This document shows, in pieces, positions 17,425-27,249 of a stretch of DNA of 64,000 nt (position 1 is its first letter; every line of letters starts with the position of its first letter). Made by a program: the position numbers and the translations under genes. Origin of the DNA: a bacterium 0.1xD8-71 (lineage in GTDB: Bacteria > Bacillota > Clostridia > Lachnospirales > Lachnospiraceae); contig RAYR01000022.1 in NCBI GenBank assembly GCA_003612405.1, forward strand, positions 19,710 to 83,709. The letters run 5' to 3'. The notes under the pieces are model-generated. The model was not told where the DNA came from and searched no databases. It saw only the letters and a program-made list of their open reading frames with translations.

Positions 17425-17467
17425 AAACGGCGGGATTGTTTTTTTTAAGATACAATCCTGCCGTTTT
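17425..17467 (+). terminator. Rho-independent terminator of dapL
   Basis: AAACGGCGGGATTGT (17425-17439) pairs with ACAATCCTGCCGTTT (17452-17466) around a T-rich loop, followed by a short T-run. It isolates dapL from the T-box transcript that follows. Confidence 0.8.
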
Positions 17468-17549
17468 AGAAATCCTTACTTGTTTTTAAAAAGAATTTAT
17501 GTTATACATGTATACAAGTAAACAATCAGGTTAATACTGGTTATAAATG

Positions 17550-17858
17550 CTATGAAGGAGACTCACCTTATCGAGCACGACAGGAATACGGCGTCACTGA
17601 CTGAGAGCGCTGTTTGTGGGGAGTAAGGAGCGGGAACACTCCGGAGCAGACTGCCTGAACCCCAGTAGGGCAGTACGTTACGCGCGTTAAGCGGCAGAGT
17701 GAGTAAAGAGAGTATATGCCAAGCGGGTAATCCGAGTCCGAGAAGCGGAGCTCGCAAAGTTAATTCCGAAGGAATTTACTTTTTTTACTAATGCGGGTGG
17801 TACCGCGGATATCGTCTATCCGTCCCGGAATACAAACAATGTATTCCGGGATTTTTTA
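17550..17858 (+). promoter_or_regulatory. T-box riboswitch of the aspS-gatCAB operon
   Basis: T-box leaders read the charging of a tRNA and end transcription when it is charged. The invariant T-box GGGTGGTACCGCG is at 17796-17808, followed by the terminator TCCCGGAATAC (17823-17833) / GTATTCCGGGA (17841-17851) and six T's. A long stem I domain runs from about GACTCACC (17560) to GAGTGAGT (17697-17704). I could not read the specifier codon with confidence; the downstream genes fit Asp or Asn. Between stem I and the T-box lies a pair of dispersed palindromes (17727-17780), the second of which occupies the place of stem III. Confidence 0.88.
17727..17780. repeat. Composite palindromic repeat, copy 1 (inside the T-box leader)
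   Basis: Two small hairpins in a row: GAGTCCG.AGAAG.CGGAGCTC at 17734-17753 with a GAA-type loop, then AGTTAATTCC, GAA, GGAATTTACT at 17759-17781. The pair recurs at 17899-17955, and the second hairpin recurs before the 16S gene at 63675-63750 and, inverted, near 63851-63876. Confidence 0.75.
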
Positions 17859-17898
17859 ATGCTCCGGAGTACAAGGGAGTACAAGATACTAACATAAG

Positions 17899-17955
17899 GC
17901 AAATCCGAGTCCGCGAAGCGGAACTCGCGTAGATAATTCCATCGGAATTATCTAC
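17899..17955. repeat. Composite palindromic repeat, copy 2
   Basis: After the T-box terminator the same two-hairpin unit returns: GAGTCCGC-GAA-GCGGAACTC (17905-17924) and GATAATTCC-ATC-GGAATTATC (17932-17952). The second hairpin differs from copy 1 in loop and flanks but keeps perfect pairing. It lies in the aspS 5' leader, ending 22 bases before the ATG. Confidence 0.75.
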
Positions 17956-17977
17956 AAGGAAAGGAGCAAGGATCAGT

Positions 17978-19729
17978 ATGACAACAGGGAACATTTACAG
18001 AGATGTGACATTACAGGAAATCAGCGAGGGAGACATCGGGAAAGAACTGCGCGTGGCAGGCTGGGTGGAAAATATCAGGGACCATGGCGGGGTATCCTTT
18101 GTGGATCTGCGGGATATGTATGGTGTATTGCAAGTGGTTATGCGGGATACTTCCTTGCTGGAAGGACTTACCAGGGAGATGAGCGTTTCCATTGAGGGCC
18201 TGATTGAGAAACGGGATGAGGAGACCTACAATCCCAGGATTCCCACCGGCACCATCGAACTGGAAGCTCATAAGGTGGAGGTGCTTGGCAAGGTATACAG
18301 ACAGCTGCCTTTTGAGATCATGACTTCCAGGGAGACCAGAGAGGATGTGCGGTTGAAATACCGTTATCTGGATCTGCGCAACCAGAAAGTGAAGGATAAC
18401 ATGATTTTCCGGTCCAGGGTGATTGCCTACCTTCGTCAGAAAATGACAGAGATGGGATTCCTGGAGATTCAGACGCCGATCCTGTGTGCGTCATCCCCGG
18501 AAGGCGCCAGAGATTATATTGTGCCCTCCCGGAGATATAAGGGTAAGTTTTATGCACTTCCCCAGGCACCGCAGCAGTATAAACAGCTTCTGATGGTGTC
18601 AGGGTTTGATAAATATTTCCAGATTGCGCCCTGCTTTCGGGATGAGGACGCCAGGGCGGACCGGTCTCCGGGAGAATTTTATCAGTTGGATTTTGAGATG
18701 AGTTTTGCCACCCAGGAAGATGTATTCCGGGTGGGAGAGGAAGTGCTCTCGGCAACATTTGAAAAGTTTGCCCCGGAAGGTTTTCAGGTAACCAAAGCGC
18801 CTTATCCGGTCATCAGCTATAAGCAGGCGATGCTGGAGTTTGGCACCGACAAACCGGATCTTCGTAATCCGCTCCGCATTATAGACTTGACAGAATTTTT
18901 CCAGTCATGTACGTTTAAACCATTCCTGGGCAGGACAGTGCGGGCCATCAAAGTCCATGCGGAAATGTCCAAGGGCTTCCATGAAAAGCTTCTGAAGTTT
19001 GCCACAGACATGGGCATGGGCGGTCTGGGATATCTGGAAGTGGATGAGGAAATGAGTTATAAAGGCCCCATTGACAAGTTTATTCCCCAGGAAAAGAAAG
19101 GGGAACTGGCAGAGCTTGCAGCACTTGCGGCGGGCGATACGATTTTCTTTATTGCAGATAAAGAGGAGCGGGCAGCCTATTATGCGGGACAGCTTCGCAC
19201 AGAACTGGGAGAGAAATTGGATCTTCTGGAAAAGAACGCTTACCGGTTCTGCTATGTCAATGATTTTCCGATGTTTGAACTGGATCCGGATACCAGGCAG
19301 ATTGGGTTTACCCACAATCCCTTCTCCATGCCCCAGGGCGGTCTGGAAGCTTTGAACACGCAGGATCCGCTTACGGTACTGGCGTACCAGTATGATATTG
19401 TCTGCAACGGCGTGGAGCTGTCCTCCGGGGCGGTGCGTAACCACGATATGGAGATTATGGAGAAAGCCTTTGCCATCGCAGGGTACAATGAGGAGACGTT
19501 GAAGAATAAATTCGGGGCACTCTACAATGCGTTTCAATTCGGGGCGCCGCCTCATGCGGGTATGGCACCGGGTATAGACCGGATGCTGATGTTGCTTCGA
19601 GGCGAGGAAAACATCAGAGAGGTGATTGCCTTCCCCATGAGCGGCTCGGCTCAGGATCTGATGTGCGGCGCGCCTAACGATGTGACGGAACAGCAGCTTC
19701 GGGAAGTGCATATTAAGATCAGAAGTTAG
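17978..19729 (+). CDS. aspS: Aspartyl-tRNA synthetase, bacterial type
   Basis: A class II synthetase of 583 residues: N-terminal OB-fold anticodon domain (VAGWVENIRDHGGVSFVDLRD), the catalytic core with motif 2 (FRDEDARADRSPGEFYQLD) and motif 3 (GMAPGIDRMLMLL), and the bacterial GAD insertion between (from about residue 285 to 415). Because gatC, gatA and gatB follow in the same operon, the enzyme is probably non-discriminating and also charges tRNA-Asn with Asp for later amidation. That is inference; bacterial AspRS comes in both forms. It is controlled by the T-box upstream. Confidence 0.95.
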   Translation: MTTGNIYRDVTLQEISEGDIGKELRVAGWVENIRDHGGVSFVDLRDMYGVLQVVMRDTSLLEGLTREMSVSIEGLIEKRDEETYNPRIPTGTIELEAHKVEVLGKVYRQLPFEIMTSRETREDVRLKYRYLDLRNQKVKDNMIFRSRVIAYLRQKMTEMGFLEIQTPILCASSPEGARDYIVPSRRYKGKFYALPQAPQQYKQLLMVSGFDKYFQIAPCFRDEDARADRSPGEFYQLDFEMSFATQEDVFRVGEEVLSATFEKFAPEGFQVTKAPYPVISYKQAMLEFGTDKPDLRNPLRIIDLTEFFQSCTFKPFLGRTVRAIKVHAEMSKGFHEKLLKFATDMGMGGLGYLEVDEEMSYKGPIDKFIPQEKKGELAELAALAAGDTIFFIADKEERAAYYAGQLRTELGEKLDLLEKNAYRFCYVNDFPMFELDPDTRQIGFTHNPFSMPQGGLEALNTQDPLTVLAYQYDIVCNGVELSSGAVRNHDMEIMEKAFAIAGYNEETLKNKFGALYNAFQFGAPPHAGMAPGIDRMLMLLRGEENIREVIAFPMSGSAQDLMCGAPNDVTEQQLREVHIKIRS

Positions 19730-19775
19730 GATTAAGGAAGCATGCGCATAGAGCAGCGCAGAAATGAGGTCAAAT

Positions 19776-20066
19776 ATGGCAAATATTATCAGTGACGAGA
19801 CAATAGAGTATGTGGGAATCCTGGCGAAGCTGGAACTTTCCGGACAGGAGAAGGAACAGGCCAAGAAAGATATGGGCAGGATGCTTGATTATATTGATAA
19901 ACTGGGTGAACTGGATACCACAGGGGTGGAGCCTATGTCTCATGTGTTCCCGGTGCAGAATGTGTTCCGGGAGGATGTGGTGACCAATGGGGATACCAGG
20001 GAGCAGCTTCTCTCCAATGCGCCAGAAGAAAAGGATGGCATGTTTATGGTGCCGCGGACATTCTAA
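19776..20066 (+). CDS. gatC: Asp/Glu-tRNA amidotransferase subunit C
   Basis: The 96-residue GatC wraps around GatA and GatB to stabilise the amidotransferase. The family pattern is clear: [38 protein letters not shown] and NVFREDVV. I take 19776 as start ([13 protein letters not shown]) because GAGGT lies five bases upstream; an in-frame ATG at 19764 precedes that site. It is 46 bases after aspS and 77 before gatA. Confidence 0.93.
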   Translation: MANIISDETIEYVGILAKLELSGQEKEQAKKDMGRMLDYIDKLGELDTTGVEPMSHVFPVQNVFREDVVTNGDTREQLLSNAPEEKDGMFMVPRTF

Positions 20067-20143
20067 CGATGAGGGATATAGGGGAATGACTGAAAAAGAG
20101 CCATTCTCTGTAGAAACTGTGAGACCAGGATGGAGGAAATCAC

Positions 20144-21598
20144 ATGGGTATAACAGATATGACAGCCGTAGAGCTTGCTGCGGCGATCAGGGAAGGTAAG
20201 AATACGGCAGTGGAAGCCACAAACGCCATTCTTGCCCGGATAGAGGAAAAAGACAAAGAACTGAATTGTTATGTGACAGTTGACAAAGAGGGGGCTTTAC
20301 GGCAGGCAGAACAGGTGCAGGAGAAGATTGAAAAAGGTGAACTGACAGGGCCTTTGGCGGGTGTTCCTTTGGCTGTCAAGGATAATTTGTGTACGCAGGG
20401 TCTTCTGACTACCTGTGCTTCCCGGATTTTAAACAATTTCGTGCCCACTTATACGGCGGAAGCGGTACTTAATCTGCAAAAGGCCGGGGCTGTGATTCTG
20501 GGTAAGACCAATATGGATGAATTTGCCATGGGTTCCACCACGGAGACGTCCGCCTACGGGGTGACCAGGAATCCTCACAATACAGACCATGTACCGGGCG
20601 GTTCTTCCGGCGGTTCTGCGGCAGCGGTGGTGGCAGAAGAATGTTTCTATGCCTTGGGTTCGGACACCGGCGGTTCCATCAGACAGCCGGCATCCTACTG
20701 CGGGGTGGTGGGGATGAAACCCACTTACGGCACGGTATCCCGTTATGGACTGATTGCCTATGGTTCTTCTTTAGACCAGATAGGACCGTTGACAAAGGAT
20801 GTGCGGGACTGTGCGGCGGTCTTGGAGGCCATTGCCTCTCATGATGCGAAGGATTCCACTTCTCTTGTCAGGGAGGATACGGACTTTACCAGTGCTCTGG
20901 TGGAGGATGTAAAAGGGATGCGGATCGGCATCCCCAGGGATTATCTGGGAGAGGGACTGGATGAAGAAGTAAAAGCGGCTGTTTTACAGGCATCCAGAGT
21001 GCTGGAAGAGAAAGGTGCGGTGGTGGAGCAGTTTGACTTAAGTCTGGTAGAATATGCCATTCCTGCCTATTATACGATTGCGGCGGCGGAAGCAAGCTCC
21101 AACCTGGAACGTTTCGACGGCATCAAGTACGGGTACCGTACCAAAGAATATGAAGGACTCCACAATATGTATAAGAAATCCCGTTCCGAAGGATTCGGCG
21201 AGGAAGTGAAGCGCCGTATCATGTTAGGTTCCTTTGTCTTAAGTTCCGGCTATTATGATGCCTATTATCTGAAAGCACTGCGGGTGAAGGCACTGATCAA
21301 GAAAGCTTTTGATGAAGCCTTTGCCAGATATGATATGATTCTGGGGCCGGTGGCACCCACCACGGCGCCCAGGCTGGGAGAGAGCCTGGCGGATCCGATT
21401 AAGATGTATCTGGGAGATATCTATACCATTGCCGTCAATCTGGCGGGACTGCCGGGTATCAGCGTGCCCTGCGGCACGGACAGCAAGGGACTGCCCATCG
21501 GTATGCAGCTGATCGGGGACTGCTTCCAGGAGAAAAAACTGCTGCGGGCGGCTTACACCTACGAAAGGGCAGGAAAGGCAGGTAACAACCATGAGTAA
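20144..21598 (+). CDS. gatA: Asp/Glu-tRNA amidotransferase subunit A
   Basis: GatA hydrolyses glutamine and channels ammonia to GatB. The 484-residue protein has the amidase-signature triad: Lys in VPLAVKDNL (near 79), the cis-Ser in GGSSGGSAAAV and the nucleophilic Ser in GSDTGGSIRQPA (near 178). Length is normal. GGAGGAAATCAC precedes the ATG. Its end overlaps gatB by eight bases, so the two are translationally coupled. Confidence 0.96.
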   Translation: MGITDMTAVELAAAIREGKNTAVEATNAILARIEEKDKELNCYVTVDKEGALRQAEQVQEKIEKGELTGPLAGVPLAVKDNLCTQGLLTTCASRILNNFVPTYTAEAVLNLQKAGAVILGKTNMDEFAMGSTTETSAYGVTRNPHNTDHVPGGSSGGSAAAVVAEECFYALGSDTGGSIRQPASYCGVVGMKPTYGTVSRYGLIAYGSSLDQIGPLTKDVRDCAAVLEAIASHDAKDSTSLVREDTDFTSALVEDVKGMRIGIPRDYLGEGLDEEVKAAVLQASRVLEEKGAVVEQFDLSLVEYAIPAYYTIAAAEASSNLERFDGIKYGYRTKEYEGLHNMYKKSRSEGFGEEVKRRIMLGSFVLSSGYYDAYYLKALRVKALIKKAFDEAFARYDMILGPVAPTTAPRLGESLADPIKMYLGDIYTIAVNLAGLPGISVPCGTDSKGLPIGMQLIGDCFQEKKLLRAAYTYERAGKAGNNHE

Positions 21599-23024
21599 AC
21601 AATATGAGACAGTGATCGGCCTGGAAGTGCATGTGGAGCTGGCGACAAAAACCAAGATATTCTGCGGCTGTTCTACCGCTTTCGGCGCCGGTCCCAACAC
21701 CCAGACCTGTCCGGTCTGTACCGGTATGCCGGGATCTTTGCCGGTATTGAACAAACAGGTGCTGGAATATGCCATTGCGGTCGGCCTTGCCACCAACTGT
21801 GATATTACCAGATATGCCAAATTTGACAGAAAGAATTATTTCTATCCGGATAATCCGCAGAATTATCAGATTTCCCAGCTTTATCTGCCTATCTGCCGAA
21901 ACGGCGGCGTGGAGATTGAGACCGAAGAAGGCGGCGTGAAGACCGTGGGCATCCACGAGATTCATATGGAAGAGGATGCGGGGAAGCTGATTCATGATGA
22001 GTGGGAGGACTGTTCCCTGGTGGACTATAACCGGTCGGGAGTGCCTTTGATTGAGATTGTATCGGAACCGGATATGCGAAGTGCTGAGGAGGTGATCGCC
22101 TATTTGGAGAAGCTTCGTCTGATCATTCAGTATCTGGGGGCATCGGACTGTAAATTGCAGGAGGGCTCCATGCGGGCGGACGTCAACCTCTCTGTCCGGG
22201 AAGCAGGGGCTTCGGAATTTGGCGTGCGTACGGAGATGAAGAACTTAAATTCCTTCAAGGCCATCTCCAGGGCCATAGCAGGAGAGATGGAGCGGCAGAT
22301 CGATCTGATCGAATCTGGGGAGCAGGTGGTACAGGAGACCAGAAGATGGGATGATGCCAGGGGGGAATCCTATGCCATGCGCAGTAAGGAAGATGCTCAG
22401 GATTACCGGTATTTTCCGGATCCGGACCTTGTGCCGGTCAGGGTCAGTGATGAGATGCTGGCAGAAATCCGGGCCAGGCAGCCGGAATTTCGCAATGATA
22501 AAATGAAGCGTTACAAGGAAGAGTTTGCGATTCCTGATTATGATATCGAGATTATTACCCAGTCCAAGCATATGGCGGATCTTTTTGAGGAGGCCGTGGC
22601 TCTTGGTGCGGAGCCGAAGAAAGTATCCAACTGGCTGATGGGAGAGACTCTGCGTTTGATGAAAGAGAAGGAAGTGGAGGCGGAGGACTTACGTTTTTCT
22701 CCGGAACATCTGGTGAAACTGATCGGCCTTACCGACGCGAAAGCCATCAACAGTTCTGTGGCCAAGGAAGTCTTTGAGGTGATGTTCGAGGAGAATGTGG
22801 ACCCGGAGCAATACGTGGAAGAGAAGGGCCTTAAGACGGTCAACGATGAGGGTGCGCTCAGGAAAGCGGTGGAAGAAGTGATTGCCCAAAATCCGCAGTC
22901 GGTGGCGGATTACCGGGGCGGTAAAGAGAAAGCCATCGGTTTTTTAGTGGGACAGACCATGAAAGTCATGAAGGGCAAGGCGGATCCCGGTGCCGTGAAC
23001 AGGATGCTGAAGGAACTTTTATAG
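21591..23024 (+). CDS. gatB: Asp/Glu-tRNA amidotransferase subunit B
   Basis: GatB phosphorylates the misacylated Asp or Glu on tRNA and transfers ammonia to give Asn- or Gln-tRNA. The 477-residue protein begins YETVIGLEVHVELATKTKIFCGCS, with zinc-ligand cysteines in CGCS and CPVC, and contains the cradle-domain segments DRKNYFYPDNPQNYQISQ and SMRADVNLSVR. The C-terminal YqeY-like tail (from about 410) is complete. No glnS or gltX is visible here, and the amidotransferase can serve Asn, Gln or both. Confidence 0.96.
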   Translation: MSKQYETVIGLEVHVELATKTKIFCGCSTAFGAGPNTQTCPVCTGMPGSLPVLNKQVLEYAIAVGLATNCDITRYAKFDRKNYFYPDNPQNYQISQLYLPICRNGGVEIETEEGGVKTVGIHEIHMEEDAGKLIHDEWEDCSLVDYNRSGVPLIEIVSEPDMRSAEEVIAYLEKLRLIIQYLGASDCKLQEGSMRADVNLSVREAGASEFGVRTEMKNLNSFKAISRAIAGEMERQIDLIESGEQVVQETRRWDDARGESYAMRSKEDAQDYRYFPDPDLVPVRVSDEMLAEIRARQPEFRNDKMKRYKEEFAIPDYDIEIITQSKHMADLFEEAVALGAEPKKVSNWLMGETLRLMKEKEVEAEDLRFSPEHLVKLIGLTDAKAINSSVAKEVFEVMFEENVDPEQYVEEKGLKTVNDEGALRKAVEEVIAQNPQSVADYRGGKEKAIGFLVGQTMKVMKGKADPGAVNRMLKELL

Positions 23025-23043
23025 AATCAGGAGGTTATGGGAT

Positions 23044-24078
23044 ATGAAGAAAAAAGCGTTATTTATTGGGGGAACAGGAACCATCAGTACTGCCATTGTA
23101 AAGCGGCTGGCCGGGGATGCAGCCTGGGAGGTATGGCTGCTCAACCGGGGAAACCGTAAGCGTGTTGTGCCGGAGGGCGTACACCAGATCATTGCGGATG
23201 TGAATGATGAGCAGGATGTGGCGGAGAAGATCAAGGACCTTACTTTCGATGCCGTCTGTGAATTTATTGGATTTACAGTGAAGGATGTGGAGCGGGATTA
23301 CAGACTTTTTCATGGAAAGACAAGACAGTATATCTATATCAGTTCTGCCTCCGCCTACCATAAGCCGGCGGCAGGGTATGTGATTACGGAAGGCACCACG
23401 CTGGCCAATCCGCACTGGCAGTATTCCAGGGATAAGATTGCCTGTGAGGAATTTCTGATGCGCAAATACCGGGAAGAGGGGTTCCCGGTCACAATCGTCA
23501 GACCCAGTCATACGTACGATGAGAGAAATGTTCCTCTGGGCGTGCATGGAAAGAACGGTTTCTGGCAGGTGATCAAACGGATGATGGAAGGAAAGCCTGT
23601 CATTATCCAGGGAGACGGCACTTCCCTGTGGACACTGACTTTCAATGAGGATTTTGCCACGGGGTATATAGGACTTATGGGAAACAGACACGCCATCGGG
23701 GAAGCGTTTCAGATTACCGGTGATGAGACACTCACCTGGAACCAGATTTATGCAACCATTGCAGATGCGTTGGGCATGGAACTGAACGCTTATCATGTAT
23801 CATCAGATTTTCTGGCGGCAGTGGGAGATCCCTGCGGGTATGATTTTGAGGGGAGCCTGATCGGTGATAAAGCAGTCTCCGTGGTGTTTGACAACAGCAA
23901 ACTTAAGAGGGCCGTACCAGATATGAGAACTACAATACGTTTTGACCAGGGGGTGCGGATTGCGCTTGACTATGTGCTGTCACATCCGGAGGAGTGTCAG
24001 AAAGAAGATCCGGAGTTTGATGCCTGGTGCGATAAAGTAATCGAGGCGGTGGAAACTGCCAGGAAGTCCCTGATGTAA
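23044..24078 (+). CDS. NAD(P)-dependent epimerase/dehydratase-family protein (extended SDR)
   Basis: A 344-residue Rossmann protein with the nucleotide-binding GGTGTIS motif at residues 8-14 and the catalytic Tyr-Lys pair as YSRDK near residue 134. SSASAYHKP supplies the active-site Ser. The family is close to CSP41/UDP-sugar epimerase-like proteins of Firmicutes, but the substrate is unknown. It starts 19 bases after gatB behind AGGAGGT and may ride on the same transcript without a known link to tRNA amidation. Confidence 0.85.
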   Translation: MKKKALFIGGTGTISTAIVKRLAGDAAWEVWLLNRGNRKRVVPEGVHQIIADVNDEQDVAEKIKDLTFDAVCEFIGFTVKDVERDYRLFHGKTRQYIYISSASAYHKPAAGYVITEGTTLANPHWQYSRDKIACEEFLMRKYREEGFPVTIVRPSHTYDERNVPLGVHGKNGFWQVIKRMMEGKPVIIQGDGTSLWTLTFNEDFATGYIGLMGNRHAIGEAFQITGDETLTWNQIYATIADALGMELNAYHVSSDFLAAVGDPCGYDFEGSLIGDKAVSVVFDNSKLKRAVPDMRTTIRFDQGVRIALDYVLSHPEECQKEDPEFDAWCDKVIEAVETARKSLM

Positions 24079-24122
24079 GGAAAAGATGCGGACAAAAGCT
24101 GTCTGCCAATGATATCGTATTA

Positions 24123-24953
24123 TTAATTCGAGGATGCGGTATCCAGATATTCCAGGAATTTCAGCGTAAGCTGGGATTCCTGGCTGCTTAAGGGGATACC
24201 CAGAACGACCTGGGAAGGATGTCCCTGAAAAGTCACGTTATCTTCTGCCAGATAGTCATAATAACCGGCGTCGGCCAGACGATTGCCTTCTGTGGGGACG
24301 CAGATACCCACAGCCACAGGTTCTGTCATGGAAGAAGGATCCCTGTGGTCAATATTCTGGTCATAGACAGCCTGCTGTGTCTCTTCATCATAGAGAATAT
24401 CGCCGTCTTCTTTCTGGATGGTGGCATAGTCGGTATAATAGAGAAGATCCTGGTAGGGAGCCAGTTCCTCGGGAGAGAAAACGGTGGTAAGGTCATGGAA
24501 ATACTCCACCTGGGCGTAGCTTTCAAAGGTCTCGGTGTCGGAAATGACTGCATCGATTTCGCCTACCTGCATCATGACCACCAGCTTTTCCCGGCTGGTG
24601 GCGGCGTAAGGGCTTCCGGAATCCTCCGATAATGCAATGGAGGTATCAATGTAGACCTGGTATTCATCAGGATCCAGACCGGAAAATTCCATAAATTCTT
24701 CTGCCCATGTGCCGGGTGTCTCGTCGTTTATCTCATAGGAAAGAGCGTTGATCATTACCGCATAGAAACCATATTCTTTATGTGTTACAAGCTGGCGGAC
24801 AAAGGAGATGATAAAGATGGTCACCAGAACGACAGCGATGGTGTGGATTTTATAATAATACCAGAAATAAGACAATTTACCCTTGAAAGTCATATCTTTT
24901 GTTTTTCGATGCTGTTCTTTGATCTCATCATGGACTGACATTTGTGACGACAT
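24123..24953 (-). CDS. Single-pass membrane protein with extracytoplasmic domain, unknown function
   Basis: The 276-residue protein has a charged cytosolic N-terminus, one membrane segment (about residues 37-57, IHTIAVVLVTIFIISFV), and an acidic outer domain with no family I recognise. A segment GEIDAVISDTETFESYAQ and the last part (FQGHPSQVVLGIPLSSQ) recall solute-binding folds, but this is weak. The start at 24953 follows AGAGGAGG; an upstream in-frame ATG at 25028 lacks one. It points away from the next gene, with both promoters in the gap. Confidence 0.7.
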   Translation of the reverse strand: MSSQMSVHDEIKEQHRKTKDMTFKGKLSYFWYYYKIHTIAVVLVTIFIISFVRQLVTHKEYGFYAVMINALSYEINDETPGTWAEEFMEFSGLDPDEYQVYIDTSIALSEDSGSPYAATSREKLVVMMQVGEIDAVISDTETFESYAQVEYFHDLTTVFSPEELAPYQDLLYYTDYATIQKEDGDILYDEETQQAVYDQNIDHRDPSSMTEPVAVGICVPTEGNRLADAGYYDYLAEDNVTFQGHPSQVVLGIPLSSQESQLTLKFLEYLDTASSN

Positions 24954-25096
24954 GATCGGCCTCCTCTTTCCGGTAATGTTAGATAAAGATACTTCAATTA
25001 TCATACGTTTTAAAGGGGAGCATGTCAATGAAACGTTTGTAAATCTTCCTTAAAAAAATATAAAAAAGCAAGATGTCCATTTTGTGCCACATTCTC

Positions 25097-25125
25097 TTGA
25101 AACTTTCCTGGATTTGTTATATGAT
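25097..25125 (+). promoter_or_regulatory. Sigma-A promoter of the gene at 25183
   Basis: TTGAAA (25097-25102), 17 bases, TATGAT (25120-25125). The ribosome site GGAGGAA at 25171 follows. Confidence 0.75.
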
Positions 25126-25182
25126 ATCCTTATATTTCGCGTCAAAGATACGGAAAACGTGAAAGGTTATGGAGGAAACAGG

Positions 25183-25677
25183 ATGAGCGAAGGATATGTG
25201 GAATGTCTGGTGGCGAGAAAATCTTCGGTGGTGATGAAATTTCTAAAGATACTGCTGATCATGCTCACTGTGGTATTTGCAGTGATCGGGATGAGACTTC
25301 TGCCGGGCCTGCTGATAGCAGTTGTGACAGGCGTGGGCGCATATTTTGTTTATATGAATGCAGACATTGAATATGAGTACCTATATCTGGACAAAGAAAT
25401 CAGTATTGATAAGGTTATGGCCAAAAGCAGGAGAAAGAAAGCGGGAAGCTACACCGTGGAGCAGATGGAAATTCTGGCGCCCTTGAATTCCCACCGGCTG
25501 GATTCTTATAAAAACCGCAATACGAAAACACTGGATTACAGCTCCGGCATAGCGAACCAGCCGGAGAGACGGTATATGATGGTGTGCAACGGCGATGTGA
25601 AGGTGATCATTGAACCCAATGAAGAAATGATCAAGGCGATACAGAATGTTGCACCCAGAAAGGTGTTTCGGGATTGA
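25183..25677 (+). CDS. Small membrane protein, DUF6106-like
   Basis: A 164-residue protein with two close membrane segments (about 16-36 and 38-56) followed by a soluble tail. The segment YEYLYLDKEISIDKVMAKS, then MEILAPLNSHRLDSY, looks like a compact PH-like domain that occurs in many Lachnospiraceae as an uncharacterised family; I recall it as DUF6106, not checked. The start at 25183 is fixed by GGAGGAA eight bases upstream. Function unknown. Confidence 0.7.
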   Translation: MSEGYVECLVARKSSVVMKFLKILLIMLTVVFAVIGMRLLPGLLIAVVTGVGAYFVYMNADIEYEYLYLDKEISIDKVMAKSRRKKAGSYTVEQMEILAPLNSHRLDSYKNRNTKTLDYSSGIANQPERRYMMVCNGDVKVIIEPNEEMIKAIQNVAPRKVFRD

Positions 25678-25691
25678 TGATAGAATAATCA

Positions 25692-25716
25692 GCGCAAAAG
25701 AGATTTTGCGCTTTTT
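25692..25716 (+). terminator. Rho-independent terminator before guaB
   Basis: GCGCAAAA, loop GAGA, TTTTGCGC, then TTTTT. It ends the small membrane protein transcript. Confidence 0.85.
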
Positions 25717-25722
25717 ATGTAA

Positions 25723-27213
<1,491 letters not shown>

Positions 27214-27249
27214 GAGTTTAAGAAACAGGTGTTGTAGAGAGGCCGGTTT

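Noticed and set aside
18905..19864. 319-codon open frame antisense to aspS and gatC
   Set aside because: Shadow frame spanning two real genes; no start signal.
23044..24078. Named nucleotide-sugar epimerase
   Set aside because: The SDR fold is clear but nothing in sequence or context gives the substrate.
24123..24953. Solute-binding lipoprotein
   Set aside because: It has a membrane anchor but no lipobox Cys, and there is no transporter beside it.
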